Assembly (NCBI RefSeq): GCF_026212465.1
Contig: NC_080060.1
Span: 1,733,635-1,797,634 of the forward strand
Source of the DNA: Amaranthus tricolor
Taxonomy: Eukaryota > Streptophyta > Magnoliopsida > Caryophyllales > Amaranthaceae
Length of the DNA: 64,000 nucleotides
Direction of reading: 5' to 3'
Position 1 is the stretch's first letter; each line of letters begins with the position of its first letter. Positions 12,263-35,275 of this stretch are shown here, one piece after another. The notes below the pieces were generated by a model, which was given only the letters and a program-made list of their open reading frames with translations, had not been told where the DNA came from and did no database searches. The translations under genes and the position numbers were made by a program.

Positions 12263-14900
12263 ATGGGTTCTTTTGAAGCATCAGAAGAAACAGTAAAATT
12301 TCTTTGTGATAGGCTTGTGGATCAAACTCAGCCAATTTCTGAGCGTTTTAGGGCTCTTTTTTCTCTTCGCAATCTCAAAGGCAACCTCCCTCGTAATGCT
12401 CTTATTTTGGGTAATTTTCGTCCTTTTTTTCTTCATTTTTTACTTCTTTTGGGTTTAGGGTTTTTAGAATTTAGTCATATTATTGACTGTGAATTGTTTG
12501 CTACTTGAAAAGCTAAGTTCTTTCTGTCAAATATTGATTGCCAGTTCTGTTTGTAAATTCTGATTTGGGTTTGAATTATTTTCACTTTTTATCCTATTTT
12601 GGATTAGAATTTATCCATTTTATTGATTTTGGATCGTCTGTTACCTGAAAAGTTCAATCCTTTGTGTCAAATTTCTATTCCAAGTTATGTTGGTTGTTGA
12701 ACAAACAGTAATATAACCACAGTTACCAATACCATCAAATTAAGTGCAAAATAGTAAAGTTGATCTTTTGACAACCTCCTTGTAAACTGAAATTAATGGC
12801 TACTGATTGACCTTAGCCTTGTTTAGTTGATGGTTCATTTCTTGGGTATGGACTATGGAAATAGAACTAGCCAGAATGACTTTTTATTTTTGGCAATAAA
12901 CATTTGTTAATCACCAAGAACAGGTACTACCAAAAAAGGGGACTCCTCTCAACACAAACACTCGTCTCCTTTATAGACAGCAGGGGTGGTTATATCCATT
13001 CAAGGCGCCCGACCGCCTAGAACCCAGAAGACTGGGGTCTCGTATGTTAACAAACTCCTTATACATTAGCCAAGTTCAGCTTAGTTGGTCGCATGTCTTC
13101 TTGTAATATTGTTGATTATTGTTGGTTATGGATTCGAAACTTTATCAATGTTAAACTCTTGCAAAAAGTACTAAAAAATATAGCATACTTTTTATCCCCC
13201 ATTCTAGAAGCCTCTGGTAGATTAATGTTTCTGTACCAAGTGACCATTGTGCAAAAACAAGGCCGCATCGCATTGCATCTGCATCCTTTCTTACATTCAG
13301 TGTGCACCATTTATTTTTGGCAAAATGACGCTATGCTTGTACTTGAGTGGAATATTATTTTCTTCTTGGACCTTAATTTTGCAGCTACAAGAGATGCTTC
13401 AAATTTGTTGGCTCATGAGGCGGCATTTGCATTGGGCCAAATGCAAGATGCAGATGCTATTCCTGCCTTAGAAGAGATTCTCAATGATTTCTCTTTACAT
13501 CCAATTGTTCGTCACGAGGTGAAACATCTGTCAAGGATTCTCCTTTTCTATCGTCTTGAGCCGGGGGACTCTTTGGCCGCATCCTCCTTTATGGGTATGG
13601 ATTGCCGTCTTCCTTCCCTTCCCAGATCCTGCTCATAGTCCCTAATTGAGCGGGATACACTGAGTATGATGATAATGACGACTCATTACTGGCTGATCAC
13701 ATCTGTATGTCTCCTGTTTCTTCAGGCTGCTGAGGCTCTTGGAGCTATCGGCCTAGAGAAAAATGTACCCATCTTACAAAGAAGCTTGGTATCGGATTCA
13801 GCTCCGGAGGTTAGAGAAACATGTGAATTAGCTCTGCACAGGATTGAGGAAATGAAAAATAAAAATGATAAAGGACCATCTCCATATCTATCGGTCGACC
13901 CAGCTGCACCAGCGTCTTGCTCATCTATATCTGAACTAAGGTTGGTGTTCTTGTGTTAATAGTAGCAGCTACTAAAGGGCAAACTTGGTTTTCTTAGTGA
14001 TTATTTGTTGTTTTCATCTTCAAGGGACGTGCTGTTGGATGAAGGAAAGGGTATGTATGAGCGATATGGTGCGTTATTTGCTCTACGCAATGATGGGGGA
14101 GACGAGGCTGTCTCTGCAATCGTTGATTCTTTGGGAGCTAAAAGTGCTCTCTTACGTCATGAGGTTAGTGATTTCCAATTGCATTTACGGTTTTCAGATA
14201 GTTTATTTGCCCCCTTTTTCGATAGGGCCAGAGATTTATAGTTCTTTAGTTTCAGATTATAATGGACTATAGTAAAATGACGGACCCATTTAATCATTTG
14301 CACTTCTTATTTATGGGAAATTGTATATGATGTTTTTTTCTTGAAGGCAGGTTGCTTATGTACTCGGTCAAATGCAAAATAAAGCTGCATCAACGGCACT
14401 TGTTAGAGTTCTTAAAGATGTCGTTGAGCACCCAATGGTTAGACACGAGGCTGCCGAAGCTCTTGGCTCCATTGCAGGTAAGCAATATACGAACATGTAT
14501 GGTTAGCAAAGAAAGTTCGTTGTCTTGTTAGCATATGCCTCTATTTGATTTGATAACGTTGCCTGCTTTCCGTAAGCATGATTTGATAACGTTTATTCAA
14601 TTCGCCTATAATTGGTGTATTCGGGTTTCTAATTGATATGCTTGAACTTCAGATGAAGGGAGCGTAGCACTTCTCGAGGAATTTGCCAAGGACCCAGAGC
14701 CTATAGTCTCACAGAGTTGTGAAGTCGCTCTAAGCATGCTTGAATTTGAAAAATCGGGCAAATCTTTTGAGGTATACAAAACGACGCAAATATTTCATCC
14801 CTTTAAATCTCATAAATTGTGATAAAGTTTCTAATACTTGGAATTTATGTGTATACAGTACCTCTTCATGCAAATTCCTGTTGCTGGGGAAGCTGCTTAA
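12263..14900 (+). CDS. DOHH: Deoxyhypusine hydroxylase
   Basis: Seven exons: 12263-12410, 13385-13518, 13726-13940, 14025-14163, 14351-14477, 14653-14771, 14859-14900. They sum to 924 nt, giving 307 aa plus TAA, with every junction GT-AG and in phase. DOHH performs the second step of hypusine formation in eIF5A, hydroxylating deoxyhypusine with a non-haem di-iron centre. The protein is built of HEAT-like repeats in two symmetric halves. The four His-Glu iron-ligand pairs are all present: H60-E61, H93-E94, H211-E212 and H244-E245, spaced as in the human enzyme with a constant offset of about 4. The Ser/Pro-rich linker between the halves (about residues 125-155) is typical. The gene should be functional. 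Intron 1 is the longest (about 970 bp) and holds repeat fragments. The start is the first ATG and gives the usual [22 protein letters not shown] N-terminus. Confidence 0.96.
13230..13320. repeat. Dispersed repeat fragment in DOHH intron 1
   Basis: CAAAAACAAGGCCGCATCGC and the following text resemble 166-240 in the first SPY-linked intron. No element ends are visible, so the class is unknown. Confidence 0.4.
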
Positions 14901-15980
14901 TCACAGGGATACCAACCATTTATGTTTTTTTGGTTATTTAAGTATTAATTCAATACTTTAATTCAGAAAAAATATTAATTAATGTTGTATACTTGAGCAA
15001 AAAAAATCTATCATGCCCTTTTGTTTGAAAACAAAATTTTATTTAGTTATTTATAGTACTTCTAGTTTTAATGCATGATTCCAAGACTTTTTTTTTTTTA
15101 TGTTATTTTGGTTTGCGATATTATTTTCTTTGATATTTACAAGTATTTAAATGGTGCAATATTTAAACAATAATAATTTCAATTAATAATGTTCTCCACA
15201 AGCACTCAACTCTTCTCAAAAATAGCCTAATTCATCACCTATTACATGTACAATATATGAAACAATTTATAATAATTTGTAAATTTTTAAGAAGGTAAAG
15301 TATGTCAACAATCATCAATGTAATGCATGTTCAATCACTTCAAAAGTAACTTTTTCAAATTTCATTTTTTTGATAAGGAAATATTGTATAACTAAAATAC
15401 GGCAATTTTCTTAAAAATCAATAATTTCAATTTAATGCTTGTAAGTCGATAAAAATATTTTTTTTGGTGAAAGAAAAATTTTTTTTAAAAAATGTTCAGT
15501 TCAGTTTTGAAAATAATATTACAAATCATTTAATTTTATTTTTTATGTATACATAAATATCTTTACAATTTAATTTAAGTTTAATGTGCAAATTATATAG
15601 AATGAGATGAGTCATACTCATTTTAAATTAATCAAGTCAATTTTAATAAATTTTTAATAGCAAATTGCAATATAGAAAGAATATGTAATAACAAGTATAA
15701 AAGTATGAATACGTATATACTCATACTTACGTACAAATACAATTGTAAAAGTAGACAATATTTTCGTATTACAGATTTTTGGTTTACTGAATGAATTTTG
15801 CAACTGTAGAAAGAGAGTAAATTCACAATTATGGGTTCTGCTTCTACAATTGCAATGTAACGTGCTCTCTCAAAAGCATAAATCTTTACTTCCAAAACAC
15901 AAAATAAACACAAATTAAAAGAAAAAAGTTTCGTTTTTATTCCTTACATTTCATTATTCTTAATCGAAAGGAAGAAAGAA
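14901..15980 (+). other. DOHH-PARP1 intergenic region, probable PARP1 promoter
   Basis: 1.08 kb of AT-rich DNA with no coding signal. It must hold the DOHH 3' UTR and the PARP1 promoter, since both genes run in the same direction. The 70 bases before the PARP1 ATG are purine-rich (GAAAGGAAGAAAGAA), typical of a plant 5' UTR. Confidence 0.6.
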
Positions 15981-26277
<10,297 letters not shown>

Positions 26278-26641
26278 AAAGTTGCCAAATGATTGATCCT
26301 ATTGTAGCTTGTACTATTGTTTTGTTCTTTTTGGCTCGTGCTGCATGATCTTGTAGGCTGAACTAGTTCGATTTTCGACTATTTGCTTCGTTTTTGTTGA
26401 GATCTCATTTTGGGGCGCTCAGTGGAGATCGATCTTGGTCCTTGTAAATTTGTTTTGTCGATGAACCCTCGGTGATCAAATGTATGAAATGCACAACTCA
26501 GAAGCTTGTTCTAGTTTGTAACTATTTTGTAAGCTGGTTCTATGACATTTGCTAGTGTTTACAACCAGTTTTTGCAAGAAAAGTTCATTTCTTTTCATAT
26601 GCGCTTAACGGGAAATTTCTCTTTTTAATTCTGCTCATTTA

Positions 26642-26734
<93 letters not shown>

Positions 26735-26996
26735 ATCCTTTAATGATTCTTAACTTTCGTTATCCAAATCATACACGATCTACCACTTTCTCTTCAAAAC
26801 TCCTCAAAATTTTATTGATACAAATATTACACTTATTAAACAATCCAAAGTATAGTACTAATTAAAGATCAATACTTAGGAATGAGCATGGGTCGAATTT
26901 GAGTCAAGTCTAGTTAAATCCAAATTTACACTTTATTTTATTTATTAGATTCATATCCAGACCCAGATCCATAAGATTGGATCTAATTGACAATAT
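26278..26996. other. Convergent 3' region between PARP1 and the AVT1-like gene
   Basis: The 3' ends of two oppositely directed genes face each other here, separated by about 720 bases. The region contains an (AT)44 run (26645-26732). There are no ORFs. Confidence 0.7.
26645..26732. repeat. (AT)n microsatellite
   Basis: About 44 uninterrupted AT units between the two convergent genes. Confidence 0.98.
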
Positions 26997-29413
26997 CTAG
27001 TGACTATGATGTCTAATAGTATCCCTAATTATACTTCTCAAAGATGTATAAGTACCAATAATCACAATCACTACACTAAAAACTACAATTACCCAAATAA
27101 ACATCTTTTCAATTAACTTCCCATTATTCTTAGAAATCTTTAAATAACACAAACATGGAACAGTAATTGAAGCTGTAGCACTCAACAAAGCTCCAACCAA
27201 TGACATAAGACTTCCAAAAAAAGGAATTATAATTGCTACAATAACTTGTGTAACAAGTAAGGTAGTTCTTAATAAAATCTTGAAGCTTCTAGAAGTATTT
27301 TTTTGATATTTTGGAAACCAAGTCTCAGCTGTTGATGCAATAGGTTCCATCATTAATGCAAATTTTGATAGTGGAGTTATCCATGCTGTATATATGGCTA
27401 TTTTTGAACTTAGTTTATGTGTTGGAAGGTTTAATGTTATTTGGGATTGTATTGTTGAACCAAACATTAGGTATCCCATTATAGCCATTGATGTGTAGCA
27501 TAGGGTAGCACATATGAAACCAATTAGTAAAACCTACAACAAAGATTAGGGTTAAGAAACATAGTTAGCTAGCTGGTGGTAATGAAAATGAGTTTGATCA
27601 ATGGTATTAAATACTGATAATGAAAGTGAATTCTAGTTTTCATTTTGATGAAATTAATATGTAATTCATGTTATTCATATAGTAATAAAACTGGTCTCGT
27701 CTTCATATATGAGATTTTTCTTCACAGTTTTCATTGTCACTTACCACTTTCTTAAGTAGTAATAATGGTCGTAAAATGACTTTTTGTAGAAAAACTGAGT
27801 GTAAGACAAGCATAACTTCTTCCGACCTAGTATGATGATTAGACAAAAACAAACCAAGAAGTCTAGTATGAGACCGTTTCACCAAAAGAAGGCTCTATAT
27901 AATTAATCAATTTCTCTAATTTATCACATTCAGATTGTAAGTAATCACCTTTAAGTTGTCAGTGATCACTTTAAGACTTCACTTTAAGGTTATAATTGGT
28001 CATTTCAAGATTAGAAGTAATGTAACAAGTGATTACTTTGAGACTGTAATCTTGCAAATATACAATAGGTCAACCCAATAGAGATAGTCTCATCGTGAGA
28101 CTGTCTCATTGAAAATTTGTCAAAGCAAAAGGTTTGGAGGGGCCATGACATTTTTGAGTTAAAATATTCAACAAATTTTATGGTTTTTCTTTAGAAATTT
28201 AGTAAACGTTATATTTTATGGTGGTTTCTACTTTCTAAGACATTCTCGGCCTAACCCCAATCATTTAATATCGATAATCAAACATCTGACACTTAGAGAG
28301 CTGAGTGAATACGTACACATACCTTGGAGAAATGATGCTTGTTTTGCATAGAAGAGTATAAAACAGGAAAAACAGGATTGGCACTAAAAGAGAACATGTA
28401 CAAACTCATAGCCATAGGAATCCCTTTCCAATTCAAAACTTCATCTTCATTTTTAAACCCTAATCCACCAAAACATCCAACCCAAAAAACTGATACAAGA
28501 ATCACAAACCCAGATAATACTCCTGTAGTAGATATATAAGCAAGAATCCTCAAATCTTCTAACCAAATTGTTGGTAAAACAATCAGTGCAATAATCATCA
28601 CAAAACTTTCTTTTCCACCAATATTAATTCCATGTAAATGAATATTAATATTCGGATACAGATTATGTAGGTTATCCCCTTCTAAGATTAAATAACCCGT
28701 TAAGACGAGATATATGTCCGCAAATAAAACTGTTGATACAATATTTTTTCCTATTTTTCCATATGCATATTCTCCAATTTGTGCATATGTTTTGATCTTA
28801 TTAGGGTTCATGTCCATGCATCTTTTGGTTAGTATACCTGCATAGAATGATGCACTAGAGATTGCTACAAGTAAAATTAAGGTTAACCATCCTCCTGATG
28901 CTAGGGCATATGGCATAGATAACATTCCAACTCCTGCATGCAATTTTAAAAGTTGATGATCACATCAGCATAGGCGGAATTACCTTAGGCCGAAAATTTA
29001 TCCTAAATTGACTAAAAGTGTAGTTATTGGCCAACAAAATATTTTAACTCTGTTGAAGTGAAATTATTTGTTGTCAACGTAACAAAATTGATCATATCTT
29101 TTTAATTTTCAGCTTCCTCATCATCTAAAATCTTTTTTTTTAATGTTAATATAGAAAATTTTGACACGTGTCGTCTTATCTGAATCTTGATTTTGCCTCT
29201 ACTCGTGAGAGTAGATTTTGTTGACTTTTTAGAGGAACTAGGTAAATAACAAATAAAAAGCCTTTATTTATAGAGAGAGATTGATTGAATATATATGTTA
29301 TTATAGGATGTGAGGCAAAAATTACCTATGATTGCATTGAGACCATTGAATAATGTTTTGAAGAATGAAGTGTTGCCTTCACTTGAAGATTGGTTGTTTG
29401 CCTCTAATTCCAT
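26997..29413 (-). CDS. Amino-acid transporter, AVT1 (vacuolar, AAAP family) type
   Basis: Three coding exons on the minus strand: 29413-29326, 28933-28323, 27533-26997. They total 1236 nt (411 aa), with GT-AG introns and continuous phase. The first exon gives MELEANNQSSSEGNTSFFKT and a short cytosolic lead. The GVGMLSMPYALASGGWL motif that opens transmembrane segment 1 spans the first junction and is the hallmark of AAAP/AVT1 carriers. About 10-11 hydrophobic segments follow, including one with PVFPVLYSSMQN and one with SLMSLVGALLSATASI, both typical of the family. AVT1 proteins move neutral and other amino acids across the vacuolar membrane, driven by the proton gradient. Substrate and exact membrane are inferred from family. 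Length fits the short AVT1 subgroup. It converges on PARP1; a MITE occupies its second coding intron. Confidence 0.9.
27857..28110. mobile_element. Probable MITE in the AVT1-like intron
   Basis: The left end TATGAGACCGTTTCACC and the right end GTGAGACTGTCTCATTG are rough inverted matches. Between them are short repeats of TAAG/GATCACTTTAAG type. Similar GAGAC-GTCTC ends are seen near 31598-31720, 48531-48660 and 56339-56450, suggesting a small family. Target duplications were not identified. Confidence 0.45.
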
Positions 29414-29867
29414 GGAAGTGTAAGTAATGGAATGTATTCTAACTTGTTCTCAACCTACATACAAAATTAATAAATAAAAAGAGCATTAACAAAACAAATA
29501 ATGTAAAGAGTACTTATTACTAAAAGAAGTTAGAAGAACAATTAGGCTATAAATTCTTTGTAGGAGTAAAAATCATTCATGCAAAATATTGAACAATTGT
29601 TGGAGTTAAAATTGTACATAGATATAGAAATAATAACAATGTGTTATTTTATCTATTTCTTTGAATTTGTTGTATTGAATTAAAGCTTTATATGATCAAT
29701 AATAAAAAAAAATCCTTTGAATATAACATTTAATCTTTTAATGTGAAATGTCTAAGATTAAATGTAGCAAATTTTACGTGGACAATGAGATTACTAATAA
29801 ATTTATTGCAATAATATAATACTTACAAAAGTTTAACATCAAAGAGAAAAAGGAAAAGGCAGGTTAC

Positions 29868-29938
29868 CTAAGCAAAAGTTTGTTGGGGTGATTGGGAAGA
29901 AAAATAGATACTTGGCTAGTTATGTTATGAATGGTATA
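29868..29938 (-). other. Probable 5' noncoding exon of the AVT1-like gene
   Basis: On the minus strand, a transcript starting about 25-30 bases below the TATA box would contain a pyrimidine-rich leader with no ATG. It reaches a good donor (GCTTAG|GTAACC at 29868/29867). The coding exon has a matching acceptor, TGTATGTAG, at about 29455-29463. So the first intron probably lies in the 5' UTR. The exact transcription start is inferred. Confidence 0.55.
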
Positions 29939-29960
29939 CTAGGTAGAATGAGGGGAACTC

Positions 29961-29971
29961 TTTATTTATAG
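29961..29971 (-). promoter_or_regulatory. TATA box of the AVT1-like gene
   Basis: The minus strand reads CTATAAATAAAG. It is followed about 30 bases on by the leader exon and preceded immediately by the long (AT)n run at 29992-30131. Confidence 0.6.
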
Positions 29972-29988
29972 GACCTTATTATTGATTT

Positions 29989-31844
<1,856 letters not shown>

Positions 31845-31943
31845 AAAAAAATAAGATTATTTAACAACTTTATTCAAAAAACAAGCTTTGTTCAAACTTT
31901 ATTCCCAAAATAAGCGTCCTTGCCTCCGAAGCTAGGCTTGATG

Positions 31944-32073
31944 TATACTCACACTTACTAACAGCGAGTATAATGAAATGGTCAAAATTTTAGTCAAAGT
32001 TTATTTCGCTGTTACTAACAGCGACCTATTGTTTGACTGGTCAACTGGTCAAGTTGCTGTTAGTAACAGCGAC
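31944..32073. repeat. Three subterminal palindromes in the MULE relic
   Basis: TATACTC...GAGTATA brackets ACACTTACTAACAGC at 31944-31972. TCGCTGTTACTAACAGCGA at 32006-32024 is a perfect 19-base palindrome around a central C. GTTGCTGTTAGTAACAGC at 32053-32070, extended by GAC, is nearly perfect. All share a GCTGTTA/TAACAGC core. Confidence 0.85.
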
Positions 32074-32362
32074 ATATCCCTTGACCTGGTTTGACTTTTG
32101 TTGATCTTTTTGTATGATTTAAACTAACAGTTATAAAATTGAAAAATAGCCGTTATGAAATTGAAAATAGCCGTTGTTATTATCTTCTATAAATAACTCC
32201 ATCATCTCCCTACTTCATTGTATCCAAACTCCATCATTCTTGTTCGACTTAATCGATTTTGAAGGTAACATAAAGTATTATGTTAGTATTATTCTCAATT
32301 TATAAATGTTAATATTATTTTTGAATGTTTACTTATGTTACTATATCATATGTGTTCCGTAG

Positions 32363-32572
32363 ATGTCATAGGAGCATTCTATTGAAGAGATTTGTGATTG
32401 TGGTTATGAAGTTGAGATTAATACAGATTGGAGCGACGTCGATCCTGGCCGTGATTTTGTTGCTTGTCCTTTCTACTTGGATGAAGAATTCGGATGCACA
32501 TACTTTATGTAGGTTGCTCCGAAGGGTACCAAATCGCTTGAAAAAGAAAAACAAGAGTTTAAATTGTGTTGA
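32363..32572 (+). pseudogene. GRF-type zinc-finger gene, broken
   Basis: After an acceptor (TTCCGTAG) the frame reads ATG, a codon, then TAG, then EHSIEEICDCGYEVEINT, GRDFVACPFYLDE and FGCTYFM. The C-x-C-G ... GR-x-F-x-x-C ... C-x-x-F pattern is the GRF zinc finger. The position that should be the conserved Trp is a TAG (32510), so two nonsense codons break the gene. A TATAAATA box near 32200 and a donor GAAG|GTAACA near 32263 look like its promoter and first noncoding exon. Part of the 3' end is duplicated at about 32571-32615. GRF proteins of this short type are usually transposon-linked in plants. What it did is unknown. Confidence 0.75.
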
Positions 32573-32937
32573 ATTTTCGGATGCACGTAATTTAGGTGGG
32601 TTGCTCCGAAGGGTAATTTGATATGGATTCGTTGAACATGAATGAAATTGTGTTGAATTTTTGAGAACATTTTCCCTATTTGAATATGATTGTCTGTTTG
32701 TTTTTGATTAAATTCATACTGCATTCTTAGCGGAATGATTCATTGCCGAAAACTCTGAGTACTTAACATCATTTCATTCATAATAAACGTGTGATAATAC
32801 GATAAATATATATACATCTACATATATATTACAAATTATACACAAAAGTCCAAATGTTACAAATGTTGAATATGTACAAATGTTCAATATATACAAAATG
32901 TCACAAATGTTCAATATATATAAACAGTATACTAATG

Positions 32938-33109
32938 CTAATCCTCCTCCTGTACCCTGTGACGGTTTACGTCGCCTCCTACGATAGTAATAGGCCGTCG
33001 CATGACGCTCAGGTAGGGGAGGTGATTGATACTGTGATGATTCAGCACCCTGTGAGGACCCGACACCATAGTCGGGGCATGTTAAGTCTACCTCCTCAAG
33101 ATGAACGTC
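32938..33109 (-). pseudogene. C-terminal fragment of a PMD gene
   Basis: The minus-strand frame contains HLEEVDLTCPDYG, SSQYQSPPLPERHA and YYYRRRRKPSQGTG. The PMD gene of the complete MULE has HLEEMDHSYP, PSQYQSPPLPERHP and FYYCKRRRRPTQ at the same positions, so the two are clearly homologous. Only the tail remains. The segment with CAGCACCCTGTGAGGACCC is partly repeated at 33038 and 33132. Confidence 0.85.
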
Positions 33110-33150
33110 GGCATGATGAGGAGATGAACGTCAGCACCCTGTGAGGACCC

Positions 33151-33235
33151 AGTTTTGTGCGACTGAACCATGGTTTAGTCGCCTAGTTTTGTGCGATTGA
33201 ACCATGGTTCAATCGCCCAGTTTTGTGCGATTTAA
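33151..33235. repeat. 34-bp tandem repeat containing a 24-base perfect palindrome
   Basis: AGTTTTGTGCGA begins at 33151, 33185 and 33219. Each full unit ends in a palindrome centred on CCATGG: GCGATTGAACCA followed by its exact reverse complement in unit 2, and the same with one pair mostly conserved in unit 1. The third copy is cut short. Confidence 0.92.
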
Positions 33236-33310
33236 TCTTTTTTTTATAAAATTTCCAACGATTCAAATCGAAAAATTTACGTACCGCATCCGGTTCGTAG
33301 TTGCTTTCGT

Positions 33311-34405
33311 TAGCCATAATTAACCGATTACAGGTAACAGCTTGTTTAAGAGTTTTTAGAGAGATAGTATCGTGTTTGAATTCGTACTTCATACGCGACT
33401 GATAATTCGATATATATAGACAAATTTCCGGATTAAAGTGTTAATAGTCTTATTATGCGTGATTTACATTTATTAATTAAGTTTTAAGTCCAGTAGTATT
33501 TTTGTAATTTTTTAAACTTCAGGAGCAAATACGTAATTTCGAGGGGTGGCGAACTTTAGTAACACCCTTAAAATATTGTCTAGATTTTTTATTTTGTATC
33601 TTATTAAGTATGCTTCACAATTTTTGTGATTTTTTGATTGTCAGGTAGTTCCGTCATCTCTTTCATTTGTTGTTAATCTTTTTCAATTGGATTTGAACTC
33701 CAAAAATGTTATGTATTAAAGCAAGATCAATTTATTTAGTAATTTGAATGGATTTTGTTAATTTGGTTTGATTATGATTTTTTGATTGTAAGGGATTAAT
33801 TGAAAGATTAATGGGATTTTAGTAAAGAGAAATTTTTCCCCAATTCTCTTAAATATAAGTTTTTTGTTGATTTTAATTGAGATCTGATGAATTTTCTTTT
33901 GTTTTTCATTTTGTTTTACGAGTGTTTCAATGATCCGAAAAAGAACAGTGCTGCAAAGTAAGAGCTTGTTGCTTTGCAAGCTACGATGACACTACAGAGA
34001 GGTTTATGTTCCCTTTTCTTTCTGAAAAAATGACTGCAGTCTTTAAGCTTTGAAACCCTCTTCAAATTAATCATTTTTTTTTACCAATTTTATTATAGCT
34101 TTATTTTTGTTATGCTTGAATACATTGAGTATAAATGTATAACAAGTTGATTTTATTTGTTGTGCACAATGCTTTCTGATCTTCTGTTAATGTTGGATTC
34201 TGATGGAAATGAGACTCCTACGTAGAGCTCAAAAAAAGTTAGTATGTGCTGTTGTTGTCTGCTGAATTATGTTGTAGTTAGCTTGGTTAGATGCTTGATT
34301 ATGTTGCTTCAGTGTGTTCTATTGGGTTGATGATGCTGATGACATCTTGTTCTGTTTTGTTTTTTGTGTGCTGTGATGATATTCTGATTTAATCTGGCAT
34401 GTTGG
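33311..34405. other. Intergenic, nothing recognised
   Basis: AT-rich text with no supported gene. Some of it could be the decayed 5' part or an intron of the NLR remnant downstream, but I see no NB-ARC motifs. Confidence 0.4.
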
Positions 34406-35275
34406 TTGTGTGTTGTGCTTCTGGAGTACTCTATTTTAGTGGGAGTTTTCATAATTATTTTAGTGAGAGTACTCAAACAACTGATTCAAGCAGGAGCAAT
34501 TGAGCAGATCTCCAACAGCAAATACAAATCGATGATTGTCTCGAATCTTGTGAATAATCGAAAAGCGGGTTTATTAAAAAAAGAAGGAACAAAATTACTG
34601 GTGATTGATCCTAATAATGCGAATATTGATGAAAAATCGCAAGCATCTATCGACACATTGTTCAATCCTGGTGTGTCGATTCTTAATCTTAAATGAGATT
34701 GGCTCGGCAAGATGAAGAATCTTAAGGTGCTTCATTTAGGAAGATGGTCAACTGATCCAATGGAACATATAGAGATCGAAAGGGTAGAATATCTCGAATC
34801 ATTGAAGTTCTTAAAGCAAGTAAGATTCATAAGCTTTAAAGGGATATCAAAGATTATGGAGCTTTGTTGAGAAATTTTTTATATTAGCAATGTTCGTGTT
34901 TTAGATCTTCAAGCATGCCCAAATTTAGAGGTACTTCCAAAGGAATTGGGATGCTTAAGAACCTTTCACACTTAGATGTTTCTGAATCATTGAATGGGAT
35001 GCTGGATAGAATTCCTAAAGATATTAATTCTTAAACCAAGCTACTAGTCCTTGAAGGGTTTGTGATTAGTGATGTTAAGAGTAGTTCATCTTGTAAATGG
35101 TCCACTGTAGTACTGAACTCAAAAATGTCGAACCATATCAATTTTCTCACAAACGAGCTCAAATCATCTACTAAAAGTACCAAAGAAAAAGTATTCAATA
35201 AATCATTCCCAAATAGGGAAAAACACCCAGAAACCCATTATTTTAAAGTCATTAAGATTATGCAAATGTGAATAA
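34406..35275 (+). pseudogene. NLR disease-resistance remnant (RPP13-like protein 4 type), LRR part
   Basis: Frames here read VLKQLIQAGAIEQIS, then WLGKMKNLKVLHLGRW, EYLESLKFLKQVRFISFKGI, VRVLDLQACPNLEVLPKELG, LKNLSHLDVSESL and TKLLVLEGFVISDV. Spacing and wording are those of leucine-rich repeats from CNL proteins annotated as RPP13-like 4. In-frame stops occur at 34694 and about 34868, a frameshift lies near 34955, and a further stop occurs near 35032. No CC or NB-ARC domain (P-loop, GLPL, MHD) is visible upstream, so this is a decayed fragment. The 35062-35271 stretch continues the frame but does not look like LRR. Confidence 0.75.

Larger units (their letters stand above)
31845..33310. mobile_element. 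Rearranged relic of the same MULE family (GRF and PMD gene pieces)
   Basis: The left side has TATTCCCAAAATAAGCG (about 31898), matching the TIR core of the 5930-11612 element (TATTCCAAAAGTAAGC). A small stem and CACTTACTAACAGCGAG follow, matching CACTTACTGAACAGC there. The interior has a broken GRF zinc-finger gene on the + strand, and a PMD C-terminus on the - strand that is clearly homologous to the one in the complete element. I found no right TIR, so the right limit is approximate. Confidence 0.65.
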
